DNA from: Prevotellaceae bacterium
GTDB taxonomy: Bacteria > Bacteroidota > Bacteroidia > Bacteroidales > Bacteroidaceae
Assembly: GCA_019420585.1 (NCBI GenBank)
Contig: JAHZGX010000011.1
Span: 1 to 64,000, forward strand
DNA: 64,000 nucleotides
Direction of reading: 5' to 3'
Numbering within the stretch: the stretch's first letter is position 1; each line of letters begins with the position of its first letter. Below the pieces are notes generated by a model that saw nothing but the letters and a program-made list of their open reading frames with translations, made no database searches and had not been told where the DNA came from. A program made the position numbers and the translations under genes. Positions 43,545-52,315 of the stretch are shown piece after piece.

Positions 43545-44252
43545 ATGAACACTATCATTATAATACTAATCGTAGCGGTATCTGTTCTCTACATCAAGTG
43601 GTTCTTTGTCATTCTCCTCTATCCCATCATGGCATTGTCGGCCATAGGCTTCCGTCAAAGTAATCGGAAATCAAGGAAGATACTGCAATTTCCATTGCGT
43701 GTGGCAGAGCATTTCCTGAGATTCGGGGGGGGTAGATTTGTCCTTTTTCAGATATCCGTCATTCCATCTGTACACCTGCGTACATGGATATATAAGGGAC
43801 TGGGCGTAAGGATTGGCAAGAATGTGACTATACACTTCCGTACGGAGATCAGATGTCCTGAGCGGTTGACCTTGGGAGATGGCACCATCATCGGAGATAA
43901 TGCCATATTGGATGCTCGTCGTGGACTTACCATGGGACGTAATGTCAACCTCTCCAGCAATGTGTCGATATATACTCTTCAGCATGACCATCGTGATCCT
44001 AACTTCGACTGTCCTCCAGAGGATAGGGTAAAGTTTTCGGTGGAGATTGATGACTGGGTATGGCTGGGCTCCAACGTGATTGTTTTGCCAGGAGTGCATA
44101 TCGGTGAGGGGGCTGTTTGTTGCGCCGGTTGTGTGGTGACCAAGGATGTGGAGCCATATACAGTGGTGGCAGGCATCCCGGCCAGGAAAGTAAGCGAGCG
44201 TCCTCGTAACTTAACATATGAATTCAAAGGAAAATCTTGTAGATTCTACTGA
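43545..44252 (+). CDS. Hexapeptide-repeat acyltransferase (WcaF/Maa-like) with an 8-G tract
   Basis: 235 residues. An N-terminal hydrophobic segment, then left-handed beta-helix repeats (IGKNVTIHFRTEIRCPERLTLGD, GTIIGDNAILDARRG, and so on), the acceptor histidine region SIYTLQHDHRDPNFDCP, and DWVWLGSNVIVLPGVHIGEGAV. It would O-acetylate a sugar with acetyl-CoA. The gene contains a run of 8 G (43725-43732) coding for GlyGlyGly in RFGGGRF, currently in frame. It is higher in GC than the genes just before it. Confidence 0.88.
   Translation: MNTIIIILIVAVSVLYIKWFFVILLYPIMALSAIGFRQSNRKSRKILQFPLRVAEHFLRFGGGRFVLFQISVIPSVHLRTWIYKGLGVRIGKNVTIHFRTEIRCPERLTLGDGTIIGDNAILDARRGLTMGRNVNLSSNVSIYTLQHDHRDPNFDCPPEDRVKFSVEIDDWVWLGSNVIVLPGVHIGEGAVCCAGCVVTKDVEPYTVVAGIPARKVSERPRNLTYEFKGKSCRFY
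43725..43732 (+). repeat. 8-G homopolymer tract in the hexapeptide acyltransferase gene
   Basis: Eight consecutive G preceded by ATTC, as at 38585. The frame is intact at this length. Confidence 0.8.
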
Positions 44253-44255
44253 TTT

Positions 44256-45299
44256 ATGAGAGATGAGAAGATAACGATAGCGAAGGCGATTGCCATCATC
44301 CTGATGGTGATTTGTCATGCAGGACTGCCGCATAGGGGGGAGGGAATTGTATCGATGTTCCACATGCCTCTGTTCTTCTTTGTCAGTGGCTATTGCTTCA
44401 AGGATAAGTACCTCACGGATATGAGGCGGTTCTCCATCAACAAGGTGAAGGGACTGTATCTGCCATTTATAAAATGGTCGCTGCTCTTCCTGGTGTTGCA
44501 TAACGTGTTCTTCCATCTGAACATATACAATGATGTATATGGTTTTAAGGGTGAGGTATCGCAACTCTATGGGTATAAAGATGTGGTGAAGAATGTGGCG
44601 AAGATAGTTCTTGCTATGAATGAGACGGAACAGCTCTTGGGAGGTTACTGGTTCTTGAAGGAACTTTTCTTGGGTTCTTTTCTGGCCTTGGGTTGCTTCA
44701 AACTGTTTCGTAATACTCTTTATGGGGGAGTACTTTTGCTCATAACAGCGATTCTGATGTCATGGCTTGACGTGGAGATGCCGGCGGTCCATATTGCCTC
44801 TCGCACTTTCTTTGCAGGCTTCTTCATCGTTACGGGAAGGGCTTATAAACAGATGAATGTGGATGCAGACAAATGGGTGATAACGTTCTTGGCTTTCATA
44901 GTCGTGGCGATAGGCTCAGTATGGTGCGGAACCTCAATGTTGAGTTACTCCACCATTCAGATTCTTCCCTATTCGATATGTGCTGTCTTGGGAACTGTCA
45001 TGGTCTTGAACCTGAGCCATCGATTGAGCCTTCATCAGAATGTGGTAAAGAGGATGCTGATGTTTGTAGGTGACCATACCCTGGAGGTGTTGACTTGGCA
45101 TTTCCTTTCCTTTAAGCTTGTCTCCCTTCTGATTATCTGGATTCATGCTCTGTCGATTGAGCAATTGGCATATTTCCCGACAATAAAAGGTTTTTCCGGC
45201 AGGTATTGGCTTCTATATTCATTGGTGGGAATCGGTATTCCGATGGGAGTTCTATATATAAGAAAAAGATTATTATGGAGAACAAACGAAACAATTTAG
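44256..45299 (+). CDS. Membrane acyltransferase, acyltransferase 3 family
   Basis: 347 residues with about 10 membrane helices. Start MRDEKITIAKAIAIILMVICHAGLP with the catalytic-type histidine in VICHAG, then FHMPLFFFVSGYCFKD. Such proteins acetylate exported polysaccharides. A 6-G tract (44335-44340) lies in the codons for HRGEG, in frame. It overlaps the start of the next gene by 25 bases. Confidence 0.88.
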   Translation: MRDEKITIAKAIAIILMVICHAGLPHRGEGIVSMFHMPLFFFVSGYCFKDKYLTDMRRFSINKVKGLYLPFIKWSLLFLVLHNVFFHLNIYNDVYGFKGEVSQLYGYKDVVKNVAKIVLAMNETEQLLGGYWFLKELFLGSFLALGCFKLFRNTLYGGVLLLITAILMSWLDVEMPAVHIASRTFFAGFFIVTGRAYKQMNVDADKWVITFLAFIVVAIGSVWCGTSMLSYSTIQILPYSICAVLGTVMVLNLSHRLSLHQNVVKRMLMFVGDHTLEVLTWHFLSFKLVSLLIIWIHALSIEQLAYFPTIKGFSGRYWLLYSLVGIGIPMGVLYIRKRLLWRTNETI

Positions 45300-46195
45300 C
45301 CATAGTCATCCCGGCCTACAAGTCCACGTTCCTACCTGCGGCCCTGGACTCCATAACTGCACAGACGTGCCAGGACTTCACGCTGTATATAGGTGATGAC
45401 TGCAGCCCTCATAATCTCGGGGAAATAGTCGAGCGGTACAGGGACAGGATAAATCTCGTGTACAAGCGGTTCGACACCAACCTTGGCGGCAAGGACCTGG
45501 TGGCGCAGTGGGAACGCTGCATTGACATGAATCAGGGCGAGGAATGGCTTTGGCTCTTTTCTGATGACGATGTGATGGAAAATAATTGTGTGGAAGAGTT
45601 TTATAAGACAATTCAAGATAATCCAAGTGCAGGACTTGTCCACTTTAATGTCAATCGTCTAGATGATGACACTCGTGAGGTTGCATCTCTGCCGGTATTT
45701 CCAAAATATTGTAGTTCTAAGATGTATCTTGATGGGAAACTGAAAGGGAAGTTCACTAGTTTTGTAGTAGAGTTTGTGGTTCGCCGCGATATCTTTTTTT
45801 ATAATGGAAGGTTCCAGAACTTTGACATGGCATGGGGAAGTGATTTCATCAGTTGGGTGAAATTTTCGGATATGGCGGATGGTATAGTGACATGCAGTCA
45901 TGCCAAGGTGCTTTGGCGTAAAAGTAATGAGAATATTTCACCAGATAAGTCTAATCCTGTCCTTGTAAGAAAGATTTGTTCGCTCATAGCCAATGCAAAA
46001 TGGATTCTTGATTTTACATCTAAAAAGGGGTATGGCAAAAAGTGGTTCTACACGAAGTACCCTTTGGGAGAAATCAGGAGAAATAAGGCGTTGCTTGACA
46101 AAGGGCAAAGAACTAAATTGTTGGATGAGTATTGTGATTGTATCCATCCCGCTTTTTTTGCGAAATGTGTTGTCGTTTGGCTTAGACTATTGTAG
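45275..46195 (+). CDS. Glycosyltransferase family 2, compositionally mosaic
   Basis: 306 residues from MENKRNNLAIVIPAYKSTFL. GT-A motifs: IVIPAYKS, LYIGDDCSPHNLGEIVERY, NLGGKDLVAQWERC, and WLWLFSDDDVM. The first 95 codons or so are GC-rich with C/G third positions; after about 45570 the gene becomes AT-rich, like the locus on its other side. This suggests a recombination joint inside the gene. The frame is open 23 codons earlier, inside the previous gene; the chosen ATG fits the family start. Confidence 0.88.
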   Translation: MENKRNNLAIVIPAYKSTFLPAALDSITAQTCQDFTLYIGDDCSPHNLGEIVERYRDRINLVYKRFDTNLGGKDLVAQWERCIDMNQGEEWLWLFSDDDVMENNCVEEFYKTIQDNPSAGLVHFNVNRLDDDTREVASLPVFPKYCSSKMYLDGKLKGKFTSFVVEFVVRRDIFFYNGRFQNFDMAWGSDFISWVKFSDMADGIVTCSHAKVLWRKSNENISPDKSNPVLVRKICSLIANAKWILDFTSKKGYGKKWFYTKYPLGEIRRNKALLDKGQRTKLLDEYCDCIHPAFFAKCVVVWLRLL

Positions 46196-46302
46196 AAGTA
46201 ATTATGAGGGCTTGGATGCCAATGTGGTGTGATTCTCTGCAACCGTCAAGAAAATGGAGAACGTGAAATTTATAACTTAAAATTGCAAAAGGAGTTTGAT
46301 TC

Positions 46303-47397
46303 ATGAAATCGATAGTATGGATAACTTCAGGTTATCTACTTCAGGTGGATTTGCCAATCCTTGGTCAGTTAAATAAGAAATATAAGATAAAGTGGGTTGT
46401 GTATGCCACTGAGAAATCAGACAAAGGACAGTATGCCAAAGAATATGCAGAAAAGAATGGAATAGATGTGGAATTTGTCTGTTTACGCAGTCACAGATAT
46501 TTTCCTATGTCTTATTTTGAGCATGCCAAGGTGATAAAGCGATTGGCATCTTTGAATTATGATTTATATTATTTCAACATCATTGCTTTTCCTTATTTGT
46601 TGTTTGCTATTAAGAAATATTTGTCTGATAGTAAGGTTGCTATGGCCATGCACCATGGTAAGATTCATAATGGGATGCAGTTGAGATGTCTTTATAAACA
46701 TTATCTTTCTTATCTCTGCAAACAATATTTTTGGTTTCAATATTTTTCGGATACTCAAGCGAGGTGCTTTACTGGTGACAGGAAACGCTGTTTTACGATT
46801 CCTTTGGCTTTGAATGATTTTGGTTGTTCTTCTGCAGTTCCTCCTAATGATTGTGTGCAATTTCTTTCTTTTGGCCATATCATAGAGACGAAAAACATCA
46901 GCCTTTTAATCAAGGCTGCTTGTTTGTTGAAAGAAAGGTGTGATATTCCATTCAAGGTGAAGATTGTTGGTTATTGCAGAATTTGGAACCGTGTTTATCA
47001 ACCACTAATTAAATATCCTGAGATTTTTGATTTACGAATAGAGTCTATACCGGATGCGGACATACCGGATTTATTTCGTGGCTCTCATTATTTGGTTCTT
47101 CCTTACAAATCGGTAACGCAGAGTGGCCCATTGCGTATTGCATACGGATATAATATTCCTGTGATAACATCTGATTTGGAAGGGTTCAAGGAAAGTGTCA
47201 TTGAGAATGTTACGGGTTTGATGTTTGAAACTGAAGATGTAGAGAGCCTTGCTGCATTGATGCAAAAGATTCTTGAGCAACATCCTCATATATACAAAGA
47301 AATTAAAATCAAGCAGAAAAGGTATTTAGAAAAGAACTTGAAGGTTGCTGCTGTTGTGGCAATGTATAAGAAAATGTTTGATTCTATAAACCAATAG
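46303..47397 (+). CDS. Glycosyltransferase, GT4-like (GT-B fold)
   Basis: 364 residues. C-terminal half typical of GT4: VQFLSFGHIIETKNISLLIKAACLL, PFKVKIVGYCR, DIPDLFRGSHYLVLPYKSVTQSGPLRIAYGYNIPVITSDLEGFKESV and VTGLMFETEDVESLAALM. The acceptor half is divergent. A clear AAAGGAG lies upstream of the ATG, in a 107-base gap after the previous gene. Confidence 0.88.
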   Translation: MKSIVWITSGYLLQVDLPILGQLNKKYKIKWVVYATEKSDKGQYAKEYAEKNGIDVEFVCLRSHRYFPMSYFEHAKVIKRLASLNYDLYYFNIIAFPYLLFAIKKYLSDSKVAMAMHHGKIHNGMQLRCLYKHYLSYLCKQYFWFQYFSDTQARCFTGDRKRCFTIPLALNDFGCSSAVPPNDCVQFLSFGHIIETKNISLLIKAACLLKERCDIPFKVKIVGYCRIWNRVYQPLIKYPEIFDLRIESIPDADIPDLFRGSHYLVLPYKSVTQSGPLRIAYGYNIPVITSDLEGFKESVIENVTGLMFETEDVESLAALMQKILEQHPHIYKEIKIKQKRYLEKNLKVAAVVAMYKKMFDSINQ

Positions 47398-47401
47398 ATT
47401 A

Positions 47402-48391
47402 ATGAGTATAAAAGATAAATTAAGTGAAAAGCATATCTTGCTTTTTGCTAAGATGATTCCATACATGTGTCATGAGTACTGGAATTTTTCTAAGCATGTG
47501 GCAAGGTGCCAAATGTCAAAGTACTCCGAAAGATTGCTTACGGATATATTAATGACTACCCATGCGATAGAGAAGGGTTTTTCTTTACATGACAAGCGAA
47601 AGGGATTTGGAGTAAAAAAGATAGCATCCTTGATGTCTAATTTAGAGAAGTATATCAAAAAGTATGGGTATTCTGAGAAATTAAATGTTTCAGTAGCATT
47701 AGTTCATGCTTATTTGGAATATCAAAATAAAGTTGTATTTCAAAGTGCCGTATTGGATGATGTAAATGAAAGGTTTCGCAAACTTGTTGCTTTGAACCAA
47801 TTGGGTACATATATATATGCTGAAGCAGGATTTTTGGTACGTACTAAGGATGATATGCTGAAATTGAAACATGTTGATTTCAAAGAATTGGCCACAGGTC
47901 GATTTTCTTTTAGACATTTTTCAAGTGAGGAAATCCCAAACTCTATTGTAAAGGAAGCTTTGGATATTGCAAAAAAGTCTCCATCTGCTTGTAATCGCCA
48001 GGCTTATCGAGTTCATGTATTTAGTGGGGAATTAAAGAACAGGATACTCCGTTTGCAAGGAGGGGCAAACAGTTTTTATAAGGAAGCAAACAAGGCTGTG
48101 CTTATTACAGGTAATCTGAATAGATATTATACAACTGAAATGCACCTGCCGTATGTGGATGGGGCTTTGTTTGCCATGTCTTTTATTTATGCTTTGACTT
48201 CTCTCGGTGTGGCATCTATACCATTGACTATGGGAAGAAAATTGAATGTTTTGAAAGACGTTCAAAATCAATTAGACATACCTGCAAATGAAGTGCCAGT
48301 TGTGCTCATTGCGATTGGTAATTATCCAGATGAAGCAGAAGTGTCTTTGTCGCATCGCAACAGCGTTGATTCATTTGCAACATTTCATTAG
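47402..48391 (+). CDS. Nitroreductase-family protein in the polysaccharide locus
   Basis: 329 residues. About 160 N-terminal residues are specific to this subgroup (LLTDILMTTHAIEKGFSLHDKRKGFGVKKIASLM). The flavin fold follows: GRFSFRHFSSEEIPNSIVKEALDIAKKSPSACNRQAYRVHVF (residue pattern R..R.F and PSACNRQ for FMN binding), then DGALFAMSFIYALTSLGVASIPL. Similar genes recur in capsule loci near pyruvyltransferase-like and FrhB-like genes; the reaction is not known to me. It is followed by such a pyruvyltransferase gene after three bases. Confidence 0.85.
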   Translation: MSIKDKLSEKHILLFAKMIPYMCHEYWNFSKHVARCQMSKYSERLLTDILMTTHAIEKGFSLHDKRKGFGVKKIASLMSNLEKYIKKYGYSEKLNVSVALVHAYLEYQNKVVFQSAVLDDVNERFRKLVALNQLGTYIYAEAGFLVRTKDDMLKLKHVDFKELATGRFSFRHFSSEEIPNSIVKEALDIAKKSPSACNRQAYRVHVFSGELKNRILRLQGGANSFYKEANKAVLITGNLNRYYTTEMHLPYVDGALFAMSFIYALTSLGVASIPLTMGRKLNVLKDVQNQLDIPANEVPVVLIAIGNYPDEAEVSLSHRNSVDSFATFH

Positions 48392-48394
48392 TTC

Positions 48395-49594
48395 ATGAAA
48401 ATCTTAATTATAACCTATAGTAGAGAGGTAAATCCTGGCACTTTCTTACAGGCATACGGAGTACAGTATGTCTTCCGACAACTCTATCCTGACGCTCAAA
48501 TCGATTTGATTAAGCATCAGCGCATGTATTCCATTGCCGCTGAGAAGAAGCAAGTGAATGGGCAGAATAGGAGTAAAATTTCTTTTGTTAAGGCCAAGGT
48601 ACGTGCCATTCCACGTAGATTAAAGTATGAATGGGCTTACCGTACGAAGTTCCATTTGACTGAGCATGAGTTTAACTTCTTCGAATATGACGATGCAGAA
48701 TTCAAGGCTTTTGCTGAAAGTTATGATTTGTTAGTGGTAGGCAGTGATACCATTCTCATCAACTTAGAGAAGAACGGACACTATGGTTTGATGTGGCTTA
48801 GAGGGATTGAGACGCAAAAGATACTTTTTGCAGCAAGTGCTGCCCCTGCTAATTTTACTCTGACAGAAAAGCAACGCAAAGAGTTATTTGATTCTTTTTC
48901 AACATTTAATCTCTTAGGAGTTAGAGACAGGGTAACGCTTGGCTTATTGCGTGATAAGATTGGGTTGGGAGAAAAAGTGTATACTCAGTATGATCCAACC
49001 TACTTGATACCAGAGTCGGAGTTTTCTTTCCCTTCGTTGATAAAGAAGAAGTTGGAAGGTATCAGAAAGCAGAAAAAGATAGTTTTGGTAAACTTTAGTG
49101 TGACAGGATGCCCATTCAAACGGGAAATGACTGATTTTTTGAAGTCACAGGGATATTATACGATTTCTACATTATATAATGAGTATGCAGACTGCAATTT
49201 GATGTCATTGTCTCCATTTAGTTGGGCTGCAATATTCAGATATGTTGATTTGACTGTGACCGAGCGTTTCCATGATTCTGTCTTTACGCTTCGCAATGGC
49301 AAGCCTGTTGTCGCTATTGACTGGAGCAAGAATCGTTTTTCTAAGGATGGTTTTTCCAAGACTCAAAATCTCCTGTCGCTCTATGGCTTGAATTGCAATC
49401 ATTTCATTGCTAAAAGTTTAAAGGAAATCAAGCCTGTCATGGACTATATCAAGTCTATTCCTGTAGAAAAGCAACAGAAAATTATCAAGGAGCATAATTT
49501 AAAAATCATCAACGAATATTCAGAAATTATGAGAAATATTGAGAATACATTGGAATGTAAAGATTCCGTGAAGAACAAATTTCGAAATATATGA
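48395..49594 (+). CDS. Polysaccharide pyruvyltransferase family protein (second)
   Basis: 399 residues. MKILIITYSREVNPGTFLQAYGVQYVF, LLVVGSDTILINLEKNGHYGLMWL, AASAAPANFTLTEKQ, LGVRDRVTLGLLR, and VDLTVTERFHDSVFTLRNGKPVVAIDW match the family, with TERFHDS in place of TDSFHG. Four-base overlap with the next gene. The two pyruvyltransferase-like proteins of the locus are clearly divergent from each other, so they are unlikely to be a recent duplication. Confidence 0.85.
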   Translation: MKILIITYSREVNPGTFLQAYGVQYVFRQLYPDAQIDLIKHQRMYSIAAEKKQVNGQNRSKISFVKAKVRAIPRRLKYEWAYRTKFHLTEHEFNFFEYDDAEFKAFAESYDLLVVGSDTILINLEKNGHYGLMWLRGIETQKILFAASAAPANFTLTEKQRKELFDSFSTFNLLGVRDRVTLGLLRDKIGLGEKVYTQYDPTYLIPESEFSFPSLIKKKLEGIRKQKKIVLVNFSVTGCPFKREMTDFLKSQGYYTISTLYNEYADCNLMSLSPFSWAAIFRYVDLTVTERFHDSVFTLRNGKPVVAIDWSKNRFSKDGFSKTQNLLSLYGLNCNHFIAKSLKEIKPVMDYIKSIPVEKQQKIIKEHNLKIINEYSEIMRNIENTLECKDSVKNKFRNI

Positions 49595-50772
49595 GTTCTT
49601 CCTTAAATATACTTTTTTTAATGAAAAACTATTCCGTCGGTGGTATAGAAGTGGTGACAGCTACGCTTGCCAGTTGCTTCGTTTGCCATGGGCATCATGT
49701 GGTGATTGCTACATTTAATGCTCCCAGTGAACTGACGGTGGCTCGTACTGATAAGCGAGTCAAGATTTATACTCTTGGAGAGTATGCTTGTAATCAGCAG
49801 AATGTTGCTGTTCTCAGAAAAATATTGATAGAGCATCAGATACAAGTGGTAATCAACCAATGGGGACTGCCTCTTGTGCCATGCCGAGTGTTGAATAAGG
49901 CAAAGAAAGGGTTGAATATTAAAACGATTGCGGTATATCACAATCAAATAGATACGAATGCTCGTATCAAAGATGTGGAGATAGCTCTTGAAGATTGTAA
50001 GAATCCTTTGGAGCGGGGTTTTCTTCTGATGAAAAAGGCTGCATTCAGGTTGATAACCAGTAGAAGTATGGCGTACGTTTATCACCATACTGATGTTTAT
50101 CAAGTGCTATCGCCAAGTTATGTTCCGCTTTTCTTTAAGTTTACTGGCATTAAGCATCCAGGCCACCTCATGGTGCAAACCAATCCTGTTACATTGGACT
50201 CTTCTGATTTTTCTTATTCGTTCGAAAAGAAAGAAAAGGAGATTATCTATATGGGGCGAATCGATTACAACCAGAAACGTGTGTATCGCGTGATTAATAC
50301 ATGGACAGAGTTGGAGGCAAAGTTTCCTGATTGGAGACTGACGATAGTAGGGGATGGCGTGGAACGCAAAAATGTAGAGCAACAGGTAGCAGATTATGGA
50401 TTGAAGCGAGTCAAGTTTGAGGGTTTCCAACAGCCTAAGCCTTATTACGAGCGTGCTTCCATTTTGCTTCTTGCCTCAGAATACGAGGGTTTTCCTTTGG
50501 TACTTGCAGAGTGTATGAGTTTTGGTGTGATACCCGTGGTGTACAATAGCTATTCTGCTGTTGGCGACATTATTGATGACGGAAAGAACGGCGTCGTGAT
50601 ACCTTATCATCAGGAGGGTTATCAGGCTGAGGAGGCGGCAATGATGATGGCAGGAATAATGAATGATGAAGCCAAGAGAAACCGCATGGCTTTAGATGCC
50701 ATAGAGAAGAGTAAAGCATATTCTGTAGATAACATCTATAAAAAGTGGATGAAAATATTAGAAAATAATTAA
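49591..50772 (+). CDS. Glycosyltransferase family 4
   Basis: 393 residues. GT-B fold: NILFLMKNYSVGGIEVVTATLASCFV at the start, IYMGRIDYNQKRVYRVINTW, WRLTIVGDGVERKNVEQQV, VKFEGFQQPKPYYERASILLLASEYEGFPLVLAECMSFGVIPVVY with the EGFPLVLAE donor-binding site, and NGVVIPYHQEG. Retaining glycosyltransferase acting on the cytoplasmic side. Confidence 0.93.
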   Translation: MSSSLNILFLMKNYSVGGIEVVTATLASCFVCHGHHVVIATFNAPSELTVARTDKRVKIYTLGEYACNQQNVAVLRKILIEHQIQVVINQWGLPLVPCRVLNKAKKGLNIKTIAVYHNQIDTNARIKDVEIALEDCKNPLERGFLLMKKAAFRLITSRSMAYVYHHTDVYQVLSPSYVPLFFKFTGIKHPGHLMVQTNPVTLDSSDFSYSFEKKEKEIIYMGRIDYNQKRVYRVINTWTELEAKFPDWRLTIVGDGVERKNVEQQVADYGLKRVKFEGFQQPKPYYERASILLLASEYEGFPLVLAECMSFGVIPVVYNSYSAVGDIIDDGKNGVVIPYHQEGYQAEEAAMMMAGIMNDEAKRNRMALDAIEKSKAYSVDNIYKKWMKILENN

Positions 50773-50782
50773 GAATAAGGTG

Positions 50783-51832
50783 ATGAAAGACAAAATCGTT
50801 TATTTGGAATTCTTGAGAATTTTCTGTGCAATTGTAGTGATTTTAGATCATATTTGCATTGCTGGTATTCATATATGGGGTACTCATGCAAGTACTTTTG
50901 ATCAATTTTTTTATAATGGTGTGCAGCATTGGTCTCATTTCGCAGTGCCTGTATTTCTGATGATTTCGGGGTATTTGCTTTTGGCACCGCAACGGAAAAT
51001 CGACTATAAAAAAGCTATAACAAAGTATGTTTGGAGAATAGTTGTTGTTCTCTTGACTGTAGGTACGGCCTTTGCTTGGATGGAAATCTATTTCAAAACA
51101 AAGAGTTTTGTACCGAGTGACTTGCTTTTGGCATTATGGAATACGATTCAAGGGGATACATGGAAGCATCTTTGGTATCTATACACATTGGTAGGCTTGT
51201 ATTTGGTTCTTCCTGTACTCAAACCCATTTTCGAAAAAATGGCTGGTAGGGACTTGGATATATTTTTAGGTATATCTTTTTTCTTTGGGAGTATCATGCC
51301 TACGTTATCATCTTTGGCTGGCTTTAAATTGGGTGTGACTTTTCCAATTTGTAGTATTTACCTTTTCTATTTTATGATAGGCCGTAGAATTGGTGTGCTT
51401 GAAACGGACTGTACGAAAAATCGATATTTCAATATTTCAGTTTTTGGTGTATTAAGTTGTGCCTCTTTCATATGTGCGTATTTTGAGTATTATAAAAATC
51501 AAGATATAGTAGGATGTTTGACAACTTACAGTTCTCCAGTTATTGTTCTTGCGGGAATCTCTTTCTTTTATATGATAAGAAGTTTGGATTCTTGTCTGAT
51601 AAAATGCTATTATATGGGGGGGAATAAACTTATAAAGCACCTTTCGCTTAACTCTTTTGGCATTTATGTTTTTCACATGCTTTGGGTTAACGTTTTGTAC
51701 AAGGTTATAAAGTTTAATCCATTTGATTACGGTCTGTGGATTTTATTGCCGATGTTGATAGCCTTATTGGTGGCATCGGATATAACAACATCTATTTTCC
51801 GCAAGGTGCCATTTGTTGGGAAATTTATCTAA
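50783..51832 (+). CDS. Membrane acyltransferase, acyltransferase 3 family, with a 7-G tract
   Basis: 349 residues from MKDKIVYLEFLRIFCAIVVILDHI; a GTG one codon earlier is possible. About 10 membrane helices, HWSHFAVPVFLMISGYLLL, and a C-terminal SLNSFGIYVFHMLWVNVLY. The run of 7 G at 51616-51622 encodes MetGlyGly and is in frame now. It would acylate the polysaccharide. Confidence 0.88.
   Translation: MKDKIVYLEFLRIFCAIVVILDHICIAGIHIWGTHASTFDQFFYNGVQHWSHFAVPVFLMISGYLLLAPQRKIDYKKAITKYVWRIVVVLLTVGTAFAWMEIYFKTKSFVPSDLLLALWNTIQGDTWKHLWYLYTLVGLYLVLPVLKPIFEKMAGRDLDIFLGISFFFGSIMPTLSSLAGFKLGVTFPICSIYLFYFMIGRRIGVLETDCTKNRYFNISVFGVLSCASFICAYFEYYKNQDIVGCLTTYSSPVIVLAGISFFYMIRSLDSCLIKCYYMGGNKLIKHLSLNSFGIYVFHMLWVNVLYKVIKFNPFDYGLWILLPMLIALLVASDITTSIFRKVPFVGKFI
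51616..51622 (+). repeat. 7-G homopolymer tract in an acyltransferase gene
   Basis: Seven consecutive G after TATAT, in frame at this length; gain or loss of one G would truncate the last quarter of the protein. Confidence 0.8.
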
Positions 51833-51854
51833 TTGAATTTAATTTAAAAGAAAT

Positions 51855-52304
51855 ATGAAAAAGGTATTGGCTGTAGCATCCATCGGTGGTCATTGGGTGC
51901 AGCTATTAAGAATAGTTTCTTCTTTGGAGGCAACGCATGATGTGGCTTATGTGTCAACGCATGATAAATGTGCCACTATGGTAGCAGGTCATCGTTTCTA
52001 CAGAATTAAGGATTTTAGTCGTTGGGATGCCTATAAGGTTGTTCCTGCTTTCTTCTCAGCATTAAACACTGTGAGAAAGGAAAACCCTTCGGTAGTTATC
52101 ACAACAGGTGCAGCTCCTGGGCTTATCGTTCTTTTTGCTGCATTTTGTTTAGGAAAGAAAACTGTGTGGATAGACAGTATCGCCAACGTGAATCATTTAT
52201 CACTTTGTGGCAGAATAGCCAAGAAGTTTGCAAGCCGATTCTATACCCAATGGGAAGAGTTGGCTACAGATGGTGTGCATTTCGCAGGTAATGTAATCGG
52301 ATAA
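51855..52304 (+). CDS. Alg14/PssD-like glycosyltransferase subunit
   Basis: 149 residues. KKVLAVASIGGHWVQLLRI, DFSRWDAYKVVPAFF, VVITTGAAPGLIVLFAA, KTVWIDSIANVNHLSLCGRIAKK and FYTQWEELA match PssD/Alg14, the acceptor and membrane-binding half of a split GT28-type enzyme. It is paired with the Alg13/PssE-like gene 11 bases downstream. Together they usually add a sugar to a lipid-linked intermediate, often glucuronic acid in PssDE systems, which would fit the dehydrogenase gene nearby. Confidence 0.9.
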   Translation: MKKVLAVASIGGHWVQLLRIVSSLEATHDVAYVSTHDKCATMVAGHRFYRIKDFSRWDAYKVVPAFFSALNTVRKENPSVVITTGAAPGLIVLFAAFCLGKKTVWIDSIANVNHLSLCGRIAKKFASRFYTQWEELATDGVHFAGNVIG

Positions 52305-52315
52305 AAATATAGCTT

